DNA from: Parasphingorhabdus litoris DSM 22379
Lineage (GTDB): Bacteria > Pseudomonadota > Alphaproteobacteria > Sphingomonadales > Sphingomonadaceae
Length of the DNA stretch: 64,000 nucleotides
Assembly: GCF_020906275.1 (NCBI RefSeq)
Contig: NZ_CP086727.1
Location: forward strand, 3,341,001-3,405,000
Reading direction: 5' to 3'
Below are positions 44,611-52,729 of the stretch, piece by piece. The first letter of the stretch is position 1; every line of letters begins with the position of its first letter. The position numbers and the translations under genes are program-made. A model generated the notes under the pieces. The model worked only from the letters and a program-made list of their open reading frames with translations, had not been told where the DNA came from and searched no databases.

Positions 44611-45594
44611 TTATGGATTCTCCCACAAAGCCAGAACAGAGCGCAGTGCCGTTACAAATGCAAGCGGCTGATCGAGCATCAGATGATGTTCTGCCTTGGG
44701 CACCGCAATCATCGGGATATGATTGCCGCCCAGTTCGCGCAAATAGGCCGCGCTATCGCCATCGAACAATTTGCTATTCTCGCCATAGATAATCGCGAGT
44801 CGGTCCGGCAGATCGACAATCCGCTGAGGTGCCTGCCTCCATTTTTCCTGATCATTCTCGCTGCGATGAAATACCTTCGGATTGAACTTCCAGGTCCAGC
44901 CGCCCTCAACCCGGCGCATGCTGTGATAGGCCATATATTCCAGTAGAAATGGCGTCTGGACATCCTGCGGGGGAGCCAGAACAAAACGTCCGCGCGCCGT
45001 TTCATAATCAGGGTATACATTGGTTGGCCGATCCGTCTTGCCCGAGCCGGGAGGTCCGCCGCCGCCTTTGAAATGGGCTGCAAGCTTTTCGGGCCGCATG
45101 ATCATCAGGTCGCAAATGACAAGACCGCCAAATCGTTCTCCCGCCAATTCCATAGCGGTCAAAGCGACACCCGACCCAAAGCTGTGGGCAATGATCTTTG
45201 GTTTCACCGGACCGGAAAAAAGATCGAGCGCCTCGGCCAATGCGACCATGTCTTCGGCGCGCTGGGTTCCCTCAAATACCGTTCCGATCTCGCTTTCACC
45301 CATGCCGGCCAGATCGTAGACAATGATATCATAATCCTCGGCGAGGAAGGGCGCGATAAACGCAAAGCAGCGTGCATGGGCCAGAAAGCCGTGCGTCAGC
45401 AGCAGCGGCGGTTTGCCGCGTTTGCCCCAGCGAAAATAGTGGACCTTTTGGCCGCCGACCTCAACAAAGGCTTCCTCACGTGGAACGTCCAGGGCTTCAG
45501 TGAACCAGGATGGCAGGTCTTGATCAGCAGACCAGATATCAACAATATCTCCGCTGCCCGTCTCTATAGGGTCAGACAACCGCAATCGCCTCAA
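44611..45594 (-). CDS. Alpha/beta hydrolase
   Basis: This 327-residue alpha/beta-hydrolase-fold protein has an oxyanion-hole segment LLTHGFLAHARCF, the nucleophile elbow AHSFGSG (Ser in place of the canonical GxSxG first Gly), and a C-terminal His in KAEHHLMLDQP. The start overlaps the preceding RidA-like gene by 23 nt, indicating tight coupling. It may be an esterase, lactonase or C-C hydrolase; the sequence does not decide. Its operon mates are catabolic genes. Confidence 0.88.
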   Translation of the reverse strand: MRRLRLSDPIETGSGDIVDIWSADQDLPSWFTEALDVPREEAFVEVGGQKVHYFRWGKRGKPPLLLTHGFLAHARCFAFIAPFLAEDYDIIVYDLAGMGESEIGTVFEGTQRAEDMVALAEALDLFSGPVKPKIIAHSFGSGVALTAMELAGERFGGLVICDLMIMRPEKLAAHFKGGGGPPGSGKTDRPTNVYPDYETARGRFVLAPPQDVQTPFLLEYMAYHSMRRVEGGWTWKFNPKVFHRSENDQEKWRQAPQRIVDLPDRLAIIYGENSKLFDGDSAAYLRELGGNHIPMIAVPKAEHHLMLDQPLAFVTALRSVLALWENP

Positions 45595-45970
45595 TCTCGA
45601 TCATCAGATCAGGCGACGCCAGTGCCGCGCAACCGATCAAGGTAAAGGCTACCTGATTTCCGCCAAGAAATGCGAGTATCTCGGGAAAGGCTTCCGCACC
45701 CTTTTCTTCGGTATAATCGACGATGAAAGCTCGGGCGGACACGATATTCTCCGGCCCGGCTCCCGCCGATGCCAGCGCCTTACCGAGATTGCTGCTCGCC
45801 ATCTTCGCCTGCTCTGCCAGACTATCGGGAGCCGGATCTCCCCCGGGGGTCCATGCGACCTGGCCGGAGATGAAGATCATCTTCCCCGGCGTACAAGTCG
45901 TGACTTGCGAATAGCCCATCGCACCGGCGTCCGGCAGCGTATCGGGATTGATCCGCTCGATATCTGGCAT
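45572..45970 (-). CDS. RidA/YjgF-family protein
   Basis: This 132-residue protein has the RidA fold signature IFISGQVAWTPGGDPAPDSLAEQAKMASSNLGKALASAGAG (in parts) and the C-terminal TLIGCAALASPDLMIEIEAIAVV. Classical RidA deaminates reactive enamines/imines via an Arg near the C-terminal third. Here that region reads FTLIGCAAL, without the usual Arg, so activity as an imine deaminase is uncertain. It lies 2 bp after an enoyl-CoA hydratase gene in a leftward catabolic series. Confidence 0.88.
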   Translation of the reverse strand: MPDIERINPDTLPDAGAMGYSQVTTCTPGKMIFISGQVAWTPGGDPAPDSLAEQAKMASSNLGKALASAGAGPENIVSARAFIVDYTEEKGAEAFPEILAFLGGNQVAFTLIGCAALASPDLMIEIEAIAVV

Positions 45971-45972
45971 GA

Positions 45973-46731
45973 TTATTCACCTTTCCAATCGGGTTTACGT
46001 TTCTCTGCAAAGGCTAGCGAGCCTTCCTGTGCGTCTTTGGACATGAATACAGGGCCAGTGATTTCCGCTTGTTTCTTCCAGGCTTCTTCGCTGGTCCAGT
46101 CATAGCTTTCATTTATGATTTTCTTAGTCGCTTTCAATGCCAGCGGACCATTGGCAGCGACGGTCGCCGCCAATTCGATCGCTGCATCCAGAGCAGGGCC
46201 ATCGGTCAAGCGGTTCACAAAGCCAACATCAAAAGCGCGCTGGGCAGAGAAGAAATCGCCGGTCAATGCCATTTCCATCGCTATGCGCTTGCCGACCAAT
46301 TGCTGGAGCTTGATCACGCCGCCGGCTGCCGCAACCAGTGAACGTTTGACTTCAGGAATGCCGAATTTCGCATTGCTATTGGCAACGCAAAGATCACAGG
46401 CCAGGGCCAGTTCCAATCCGCCGGCCAGCGCATAGCCTTCAACCGCAGCGATGATCGGTTTCTCTGGGCCCTTTTCGGTGATGCCACCGAAACCATAGCC
46501 TTTCACGGCTGGCGTTTCACCGCGGAGAAAACCTTTCAGGTCCATGCCCGAACAGAATGTCCCGCCAGCACCGGTAATGATCCCGGCATTGAGGCTGTTA
46601 TCATTGTCAAGCTGTTCCATCGCAGCGCGGATGCCTTCCGCGGCCGCCTTGGTCATCGCATTCTTGGCCTCAGGCCGATTGATGGTAACGACGATGAAAC
46701 CGTCTTGAATATCCGTGAGTACTTCTGACAT
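45973..46731 (-). CDS. Crotonase/enoyl-CoA hydratase family protein
   Basis: This 252-residue enzyme starts at ATG 46731 (MSEVLTDIQDGFIVVTINRPEAKNAM) after a GAGGAG ribosome site. The longer frame to 46854 reads through the intergenic repeat and is rejected. Oxyanion-hole motifs are TFCSGMDLKGFLRG and KPIIAAVEGYALAGGLELALACDLCVANSN, followed by AKFGIPEVKRSLVAAAGG. It follows an acyl-CoA dehydrogenase pair on the same strand, so it probably hydrates their enoyl-CoA product. Confidence 0.92.
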   Translation of the reverse strand: MSEVLTDIQDGFIVVTINRPEAKNAMTKAAAEGIRAAMEQLDNDNSLNAGIITGAGGTFCSGMDLKGFLRGETPAVKGYGFGGITEKGPEKPIIAAVEGYALAGGLELALACDLCVANSNAKFGIPEVKRSLVAAAGGVIKLQQLVGKRIAMEMALTGDFFSAQRAFDVGFVNRLTDGPALDAAIELAATVAANGPLALKATKKIINESYDWTSEEAWKKQAEITGPVFMSKDAQEGSLAFAEKRKPDWKGE

Positions 46732-46762
46732 ATTTTTCTCCTCTAATATATTGTTGCTTCCG

Positions 46763-46848
46763 GTGCCCCTGCGAAGGCAGGGGTCCATCTCCCACGTGTG
46801 CATCTTGCTGCGAAGGCAGGAGATGGGCTCCTGCCTTCGCAGGAGCAC
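46763..46848. repeat. Intergenic inverted repeat, family 4
   Basis: GTGCCCCTGCGAAGGCAGGG at the left is mirrored by CTCCTGCCTTCGCAGGAGCAC at the right (one base over a match of the same unit), with a third copy of the core TGCGAAGGCAGG in the middle. Arms also share the adjoining CCATCT/AGATGG. It lies between the enoyl-CoA hydratase and acyl-CoA dehydrogenase genes of one leftward unit. Confidence 0.85.
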
Positions 46849-46857
46849 GCACATCTT

Positions 46858-47982
46858 TTAATCAAACAAAAGCCCCGCCAGTTTCGACCGTTGGTAGGCG
46901 GCATCGCCGATCAGTGCGCCATCAAAAATCGCCTTGCGGCGGTGCAGCTGCGCATCGCAATCATGGGTAAAACCGAAACCGCCATGGAACTGGATGGAAC
47001 GATCCGCCGCACGGCTATAGCTCGAATGCGCCTGAGCCGCCGCCATGCGAACCGCCACTTCGCCGCGGCCTTGCTCGCCCCAACTATGGGCCGCGCTGTA
47101 GAGATGCGTGCGCGCCTTTTCATATTCGACATAATTATCGACCGTCGGATGTTTCAGCGCCTGATAGCTGCCGATAATCTTGTCAAACTGCTTGCGTGTC
47201 TTGAGATATTCGAGCGTGTAATCGATCACCGCCTGCGACCCGCCGGTCATCTCGGCCGCATGAATCAGTCCGGCTGCGAGTTCGATTTTTTCAATCGTCT
47301 CACGCGTCCGGTTGCCATCAAACAGAGCATCAGCCGCTACCGTTACGCCATCAAGAGTCAGTTCGAAACTGCGCGCGGTTTCGTCGATAATAGCCTCGCG
47401 CCGCAATGCCCCGTCCGGAAATGCGCTGCGTTCGATCATGGCAAAGCGGACATTCCCGTCCAACTCTATTGAAACGATAATCAGTTCTGCACTGTCGGCC
47501 CAGCGCACCAATTGCTTCTTACCGGACAACGCAATGCCATCTGCAGTTTCTTTGCCGGAGCTGGCAACATGGCCGAGGTCCCAGTCACCATGATCTTCCC
47601 GAAGGGCCAGCGTTGCCGCTGTACCCGCAGCAATTTTCGGCAGCCAAGCGGCTTGCTGCGCTTCGCTGCCGCCAGCAAGCAGGGCCTGCGCCGCCATTGT
47701 CGTCGAACCAAAAGGCGTGCTCAGAAGATTGCGTCCCATTTGCTCAGCAATGGGAACCACTTCCGCCATGGACAGGCCAACGCCGTCATGTGCTTCGGGA
47801 ATGGCTATGGCCAGCCAACCCAGTTCGCCAATTTCTCGCCACACGTCCGGGTCATAGCCCAGATCGTCCTCCATCAGCGCCCGGACCTTTTCAATTGGGG
47901 ATTTGTCGCGGCAGAAGTTGGTTGCCACATCCATCAATTCAATTTGCTCTTCGGTCGTGCCGATATCGCCTAGATTATTCAT
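46858..47982 (-). CDS. Acyl-CoA dehydrogenase (shorter partner subunit)
   Basis: This 374-residue acyl-CoA dehydrogenase-like protein has the N-terminal helical domain intact (DLGYDPDVWREIGELGWLAIAIPE) but a weak middle domain: the SEPxAGSD strand is replaced by LREDHGDWDLGHVASSGKETADG. The C-terminal domain has RKQFDKIIGSYQALKH and QFHGGFGFTHDCDAQLHRRKA. It is the likely partner of the dehydrogenase encoded just upstream (48079-49293), mirroring the 38590/39756 pair. Confidence 0.88.
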   Translation of the reverse strand: MNNLGDIGTTEEQIELMDVATNFCRDKSPIEKVRALMEDDLGYDPDVWREIGELGWLAIAIPEAHDGVGLSMAEVVPIAEQMGRNLLSTPFGSTTMAAQALLAGGSEAQQAAWLPKIAAGTAATLALREDHGDWDLGHVASSGKETADGIALSGKKQLVRWADSAELIIVSIELDGNVRFAMIERSAFPDGALRREAIIDETARSFELTLDGVTVAADALFDGNRTRETIEKIELAAGLIHAAEMTGGSQAVIDYTLEYLKTRKQFDKIIGSYQALKHPTVDNYVEYEKARTHLYSAAHSWGEQGRGEVAVRMAAAQAHSSYSRAADRSIQFHGGFGFTHDCDAQLHRRKAIFDGALIGDAAYQRSKLAGLLFD

Positions 47983-47997
47983 TTTTTCCTCTCATCC

Positions 47998-48057
47998 GCT
48001 CACCCTGAGCCTGTCGAAGGGTCTTTGCCACCATGCTTCGACAGGCTCAGCATGAGC
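47998..48057. repeat. Intergenic inverted repeat, family 2
   Basis: The arms at 47998-48022 and 48033-48057 are 25-nt near-inverted copies around CTGAGCCTGTCGAAG, with a 10-nt spacer. The design is like family 1 (8514-8603), but the core differs. It separates the two dehydrogenase genes of one leftward unit. Confidence 0.87.
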
Positions 48058-48078
48058 GCGGTTTTATGTGGTTCCAAT

Positions 48079-49293
48079 CTATCGCGTTTTCGGCAGGCCA
48101 AGCGCATGCTCGGCGACAATGTTGCGCTGGATCTCGGATGTCCCGCCGCCAATTGTCGCAGAGAAGCTGTTGAGATAGCTGCGATGCCAATAACCGTCAT
48201 CGACAGCATTTTCATCGCCAACATAATAGCCCGCCTTGGTCCCCTGAAAGCCAAGCGAAAATTCGGTCAGCTCGCGGATTAGCTCGGTTCGCGCCAGCTT
48301 GTTCATCAGCGGCAGGCCCATCGGCTTGTCCTGCATCAGCTGTGGCATGCGGCGGCGCGTGTTGTTAAGATTTAGCGCCTGAATATCGATCATATATTGC
48401 GTCATCTTGTCACGCATCACCGGGTCGTCGAGCAATGGCTTGCCATTGCGCATTGAGTTCTTCGCGAGCTCGACAATCTGCATCACATCCAGTTCTTTGA
48501 CGAAATAGCCGCCCACCGGTTTGACCTTCGCGCCGCGCTCATATTCCAGCGTCTTCATCGCCATCGACCAGCCATTGCCTTCACCGCCAAACAGGCAGTC
48601 AGCCGAAATCCGCGCGTCGGTGAAAAAGGTCTGCACAAAGCCATATTCGCCGGTCAGCTTCTTGATCCGGCTGGTGCTGATCCCGTCAATCTTCATCGGA
48701 TTGAGGAAGAAGCTGAGGCCCTTATATTTATTCTCTGCTTCAAAATCGGTCCGCGCGAGCAGGATCATATATTTCGCCCGGTCGCCCAGCGAGGTCCAGA
48801 TTTTCGAGCCATTGAGAACATATTCATCGCCGTCTTTGACCGCTTTCAGCTGCGCATTGCCAAGGTCGCTGCCATGTTCCGGCTCGGAAAAGCCCTGGCA
48901 CCAAATATCCTCAGCATTCAGCATGCCTTTGATATATTTCTGCTTCTGCTCTTCCGACCCGAGATCGAGGATCAGCGGCCCGGCCCAGCCATTGCCAATC
49001 GCATTGAGCATGATCGGCGCGTCATATTTTTTCATCGCCCGGGTGGCCGCGCGCTGGAAATCGGTATGCAGCCCGCCACCGCCATATTCTTTCGGCCAGC
49101 TGGCACCAAGATAGCCAGCCTCATACACCTTGCGCTGCCACTCGCGCAGGAAATCAAATTGCTCGTCCGTTGACACCTCCATGAAGGTCAACGGCAGCAT
49201 GAAACCGGGATCACGAACCGTGTTCTCTTTGAACCACGCATCGGCGGCTTCGGTATATTCCTTTAATTCGGCTGCATCGGGCTTCTGGGCCAT
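48079..49293 (-). CDS. Acyl-CoA dehydrogenase (larger subunit of a pair)
   Basis: This 404-residue FAD enzyme has QGFSEPEHGSDLGNAQLKAVKDGDEYVLNGSKIWTSLGDRAKYMILLART (in parts), the family FAD and substrate strands. It ends with ATIGGGTSEIQRNIVAEHALGLPK. As in the 38590 protein, the MCAD-type catalytic Glu position is Gly. It is the first gene of a long leftward series (two dehydrogenases, hydratase, RidA, alpha/beta hydrolase, nitrilase, DUF899). Copy 4 of the operator-like motif is 84 bp upstream. Confidence 0.92.
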   Translation of the reverse strand: MAQKPDAAELKEYTEAADAWFKENTVRDPGFMLPLTFMEVSTDEQFDFLREWQRKVYEAGYLGASWPKEYGGGGLHTDFQRAATRAMKKYDAPIMLNAIGNGWAGPLILDLGSEEQKQKYIKGMLNAEDIWCQGFSEPEHGSDLGNAQLKAVKDGDEYVLNGSKIWTSLGDRAKYMILLARTDFEAENKYKGLSFFLNPMKIDGISTSRIKKLTGEYGFVQTFFTDARISADCLFGGEGNGWSMAMKTLEYERGAKVKPVGGYFVKELDVMQIVELAKNSMRNGKPLLDDPVMRDKMTQYMIDIQALNLNNTRRRMPQLMQDKPMGLPLMNKLARTELIRELTEFSLGFQGTKAGYYVGDENAVDDGYWHRSYLNSFSATIGGGTSEIQRNIVAEHALGLPKTR

Positions 49294-49376
49294 GGGGCTT
49301 TGCTCCTGAGATTATCTTATCAATAGGGTCAGTGGCAGCACGCACCGCCATGCCCTATTTTTGGAATCGTTGCTGA

Positions 49377-49392
49377 TTAATTGAACGATTAA
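49377..49392. promoter_or_regulatory. Shared operator-like site, copy 4 (divergent promoter)
   Basis: TTAATTGAACGATTAA lies between the leftward acyl-CoA dehydrogenase series (start 49293) and the rightward molybdopterin oxidoreductase (start 49434), 42 bp before the latter. It matches the other three copies closely (one difference from copy 1). One site here could control both directions. Confidence 0.68.
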
Positions 49393-49433
49393 ATTTGAAA
49401 AAGCAATGGTCTGAAATATCAGTCAGGAGAGCG

Positions 49434-51653
49434 ATGATGGCAATTGAACAGAAACATGTGATGTGCAGGGCCTGTCATGCCCATTGCGGCCTGATTGTCG
49501 ATTTTGAAGATGGTGTTCCGGTCAAGACCCATGGCGACAAGGATAATCCGGAATTTGAAGGCTATAGCTGTATCAAGGGGCGTCAGCTTGCCAATTATCA
49601 CAGTTTCGATACCCGTTTGCTGACCAGCTACAAAGGCATGAAGCACGGCCAGAAGGAAGCGATCCACTGGCGCACCGCCGCCGAAGAGATTGCGGAAAAG
49701 ATCGAGGCCATTGTCGCCGAACATGGTCCGGACAGCGTCGCCTCTTATGTCGGCACGTTTGGCTATAATAATCTCAACGGCCATGCCTTCATCCTCGCGC
49801 TGATGGATGCAATTGGATCGACCTCGGTTTACGACAGCGTTACAATTGACCAGCCAGGCAAGGGCATTGCCCGGGCGCTGGTCGGCCCATGGCTCGCCGG
49901 TGCACCGCGTGTGGGTGACTGGGACGGGTTGATGCTGGTCGGTACCAATCCAATCGTATCGATGAACGGCGGTCTCGGTATGAACCCGGCCAAGAAACTG
50001 CATGATGCCAAGAAGCGCGGGATGCAGCTGATCGTCATCGATCCGCGCAAGACCGACAGCGCGCGCCAGGCCGACCTGCACCTCCAATGCCGCCCTGGCG
50101 AAGATCCGATCATACTTGGCGCAATTGCCAAGGTGGTGATCGAGGAAGGTCTCTACGATAAAGAATTCGTTGCCAATGACGTCGATGGTTTCGAAGCCCT
50201 CAAAAAAGCCACTGCGCCGTTCGACCCTGCTTTGGCCGCCCAGCGCGCCGATGTGACGGCGGACGAAATCGTCCAGGCCGCGCGCATGTATGGCAGCTGG
50301 AAAAAGGGCAGCATCAGCGTCGGCACCGGCCCCAATATGGCAGGCGGTGGCAATATCACCGAATATCTCAACCTGTCGCTGACCTCGATCATGGGCCACT
50401 GGCTGCGCGAGGGCGATATCAACCGGCGAAGCGGCGTATTTATGAAACCCGCCCCGCCCGTCGCGGCCTCGCCGGGACCGATAGATGCTTGGGGTTTTGG
50501 CCGCAAGCTGCACAGCCGCGATCTCGAACAGAGCATTTCCGGCATGCCGACCGCGGCGCTGCCCGATGAAATTCTCACCCCCGGCGAAAAACAGGTGAAG
50601 GCGCTGATCTGCCTTGGCGGCAATCCGATGCTCGCCTGGCCTGATCAGCTCAAGACATTCGAGGCGATGAAAGCGCTCGATCTGCTCGTCTGCCTTGACC
50701 CGCGTATGTCGAAGACAGCGGAACTGGCGGACTATGTCATTGCACCGAAACTCCATTATGAAGTGCATGGCAATACCGCGGCACCGGAACTTTATGGCGG
50801 CTTTGGCGCGGGCTGGGGTTTCGAGAATAATTATGCGCAGGCCAGCCCGCCGATCATGGAATCGCCGGAGGGGTCCGACCTGTGCGAGGAATATGAATTT
50901 CTCTATACGCTCGCCAGTGAAATGGACAAGCCGCTCACAATCAAATCATGGGCACTGGTTTCCCATCCCGACGAGCGAGAGGAGAAAGCCACAACCTTTG
51001 CACCCGGCGAAACGCCCGATCCGATTACCGCGTGGAGTGCCGCGCTCAACGGATCGCCAGTACCAGTGGCCGATGTCTATGCTGACCCCGAGGCGCACAA
51101 AGGCAAGATCATGGATGCACAGGCGCTGATGGTTCAACCCAAACCTGCTGATTGGGAAGGTAAGCTTTCTGTCGGCAATACCGCGATGATGGAGGAACTG
51201 GCTGGCTATGCCGTGCGTCTGGGCCAACCTATTGAGGAAGACGCCTTTCCGATGCGGATGATTGGCCGGCGGATGACTGAGATACACAACAGCAACTGGC
51301 ATGAAGACCCGGTGCAGCGCAAACGCGTACCGCATCATCCGGCGTTTATGAACCCCGAGGACATGGAGGCTCTGGGCCTCTCAGAAGACCAGCCGGTGGA
51401 AGTCGAGTCCGCGCGGGCCTTTATCAGCTGCGTCGCCAAGGCGGACAAGACCGTCAAGCCGGGATGCGTCTCGCTTCCCCACAGCTGGGGCACCAACCCC
51501 GACGAGAAAGAGGACCCTCTCGGCGAAGGCGGCAATACCGGAAGATTGTCCTATAACGACCGCGATTATGACAAGCGCACCGGCATCCCGCTGATGAGCA
51601 GCATACCGATCCGCGTGCGGGCGAAGCAGGAAGCGCTCGAGGCCGCTGAATAA
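49434..51653 (+). CDS. Molybdopterin oxidoreductase (DMSO reductase family), single subunit
   Basis: This 739-residue Mo/W-bisPGD enzyme has an N-terminal 4Fe-4S motif CRACHAHCG...GYSCIKGR (C-x2-C-x3-C-x~27-C). The molybdopterin domains include GTNPIVSMNGGLGMNPAKKLHDAKKRG, VIDPRKTDSARQADLHLQCRPGEDPIILGA and GTGPNMAGGGNITEYL. A C-terminal dinucleotide-binding domain holds HNSNWHEDPVQRKRVPHHPAFMNPEDMEALGL. The ATG at 49434 follows AGGAGAG. There is no twin-arginine signal, so it is cytoplasmic. No electron-transfer subunit is adjacent; an SDR gene follows. The reaction is unknown. Confidence 0.9.
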   Translation: MMAIEQKHVMCRACHAHCGLIVDFEDGVPVKTHGDKDNPEFEGYSCIKGRQLANYHSFDTRLLTSYKGMKHGQKEAIHWRTAAEEIAEKIEAIVAEHGPDSVASYVGTFGYNNLNGHAFILALMDAIGSTSVYDSVTIDQPGKGIARALVGPWLAGAPRVGDWDGLMLVGTNPIVSMNGGLGMNPAKKLHDAKKRGMQLIVIDPRKTDSARQADLHLQCRPGEDPIILGAIAKVVIEEGLYDKEFVANDVDGFEALKKATAPFDPALAAQRADVTADEIVQAARMYGSWKKGSISVGTGPNMAGGGNITEYLNLSLTSIMGHWLREGDINRRSGVFMKPAPPVAASPGPIDAWGFGRKLHSRDLEQSISGMPTAALPDEILTPGEKQVKALICLGGNPMLAWPDQLKTFEAMKALDLLVCLDPRMSKTAELADYVIAPKLHYEVHGNTAAPELYGGFGAGWGFENNYAQASPPIMESPEGSDLCEEYEFLYTLASEMDKPLTIKSWALVSHPDEREEKATTFAPGETPDPITAWSAALNGSPVPVADVYADPEAHKGKIMDAQALMVQPKPADWEGKLSVGNTAMMEELAGYAVRLGQPIEEDAFPMRMIGRRMTEIHNSNWHEDPVQRKRVPHHPAFMNPEDMEALGLSEDQPVEVESARAFISCVAKADKTVKPGCVSLPHSWGTNPDEKEDPLGEGGNTGRLSYNDRDYDKRTGIPLMSSIPIRVRAKQEALEAAE

Positions 51654-51671
51654 CCCCATAAAGGAACCTTC

Positions 51672-52436
51672 ATGACCAATCCGCTATTCGATCTCACCGG
51701 CGAAGTCGCCGTCATCACTGGCGCCGGTCGCGGCATTGGCGAGGGCATGGCGAAGACACTCGCCGATGCCGGGTGCAACGTGGTCTGCGCCTCGCGCAGC
51801 ATCGATGAAATTCAATCGGTCGCTGACGAGATCAACGCCAGCAATGCGGGCGGCCGCGCCATCGCACAGGTCACCGATGTCACCAGCCGCGAGGATATGG
51901 AGGCGCTCGCCCAGCGGGCGGTCGACGAATTTGGCCGACTCGATATCTGGGTCAATAATGCCGGCGGCTCGCTGGTCTCCGCGCCACTGACGGAGCTCGA
52001 CGAGGCCGAATGGGACAAGACCATGGCGGTCAATCTGACCTCGGTCTTTCATGGCGTGCGCGCCGCCTGCAAGCACTTTGGCGAAGGCAGCCGGATCGTC
52101 AACACCAGCTCCATGGCCGGTCAAGACCCCTTCCCCGGCAGCGGTCATTATAGCGCGGCCAAGGCCGGCGTGCTGATGCTGACCAAAACGCTCGCCCACG
52201 AACTCGGTCCCAAAACCCGCGTCAATGCCATCCTGCCCGGCTTTGTCCCGACCGAGACGGTCAAAAAGGCCCTGAGCATGACCGACGAGGATTTTATCGG
52301 CTTCGAAGACACGCTAGGCCTGCCCGCCGGACGATTAGGCACGCCGCAGGATATTGGGGCGCTGACGCTTTATCTATGTGCGCCCGCATCAGAATGGGTG
52401 ACGGGACAATGTATCCGGATTGCCGGAACGCCTTAG
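51672..52436 (+). CDS. SDR-family oxidoreductase
   Basis: This 254-residue short-chain dehydrogenase has TGAGRGIGEGMAKTLADAG, VNNAGGSLVSAPLT, and the catalytic YSAAK with the Ser in VNTSSMAGQ. ASRSIDE after strand 2 suggests NADP preference. It is 18 bp after the molybdopterin oxidoreductase, so the two are co-transcribed and probably act on the same compound class. No further gene follows on this strand. Confidence 0.92.
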   Translation: MTNPLFDLTGEVAVITGAGRGIGEGMAKTLADAGCNVVCASRSIDEIQSVADEINASNAGGRAIAQVTDVTSREDMEALAQRAVDEFGRLDIWVNNAGGSLVSAPLTELDEAEWDKTMAVNLTSVFHGVRAACKHFGEGSRIVNTSSMAGQDPFPGSGHYSAAKAGVLMLTKTLAHELGPKTRVNAILPGFVPTETVKKALSMTDEDFIGFEDTLGLPAGRLGTPQDIGALTLYLCAPASEWVTGQCIRIAGTP

Positions 52437-52729
52437 GCGTTTGTTGACCATTGAAGACAGTGTTAGCTGATACCTGGAGTTCACACGCAACGCCAGTTTC
52501 ATCCCAGATTTTAACCGCCAAAAGTCTTTGAATATCAATTCACTAACGGCCGATTCAACCTCGTCGAGTGTGACCTTAAATTAAAGGGCCACACAGTTTG
52601 CATCATCATGGCAAATTCCCAATGCCAAAACACCGTTGGAACATAGCCGACGAGAGGCTTGTAGGAAAGCAATCGAGCGACTGCTTTATCCCGAAAGCGG
52701 ACGTTAGGATTGGCAATGAAATTGCCTCC
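52437..52729. other. Non-coding stretch with decayed sequence and a short repeat
   Basis: In 293 bp I find no convincing gene. A leftward frame (52521 downward) begins MAVKIWDETGVACELQVSANTVFN and then runs into the SDR antisense, perhaps a gene remnant. Near 52679-52705 the pattern CTGCTTTATCCCGAAAGCGGACGTT resembles the hairpin at 54133-54157, so the pair may flank the diguanylate cyclase gene. Confidence 0.45.

Noticed and set aside
49419..50768. Long leftward open frame (449 codons) opposite the molybdopterin oxidoreductase
   Set aside because: Antisense shadow caused by codon bias; the + strand frame carries all family motifs.
52294..52521. Leftward ORF downstream of the SDR gene
   Set aside because: Most of it is antisense to the SDR gene; only the first ~25 codons are in free sequence, too few to call a gene.
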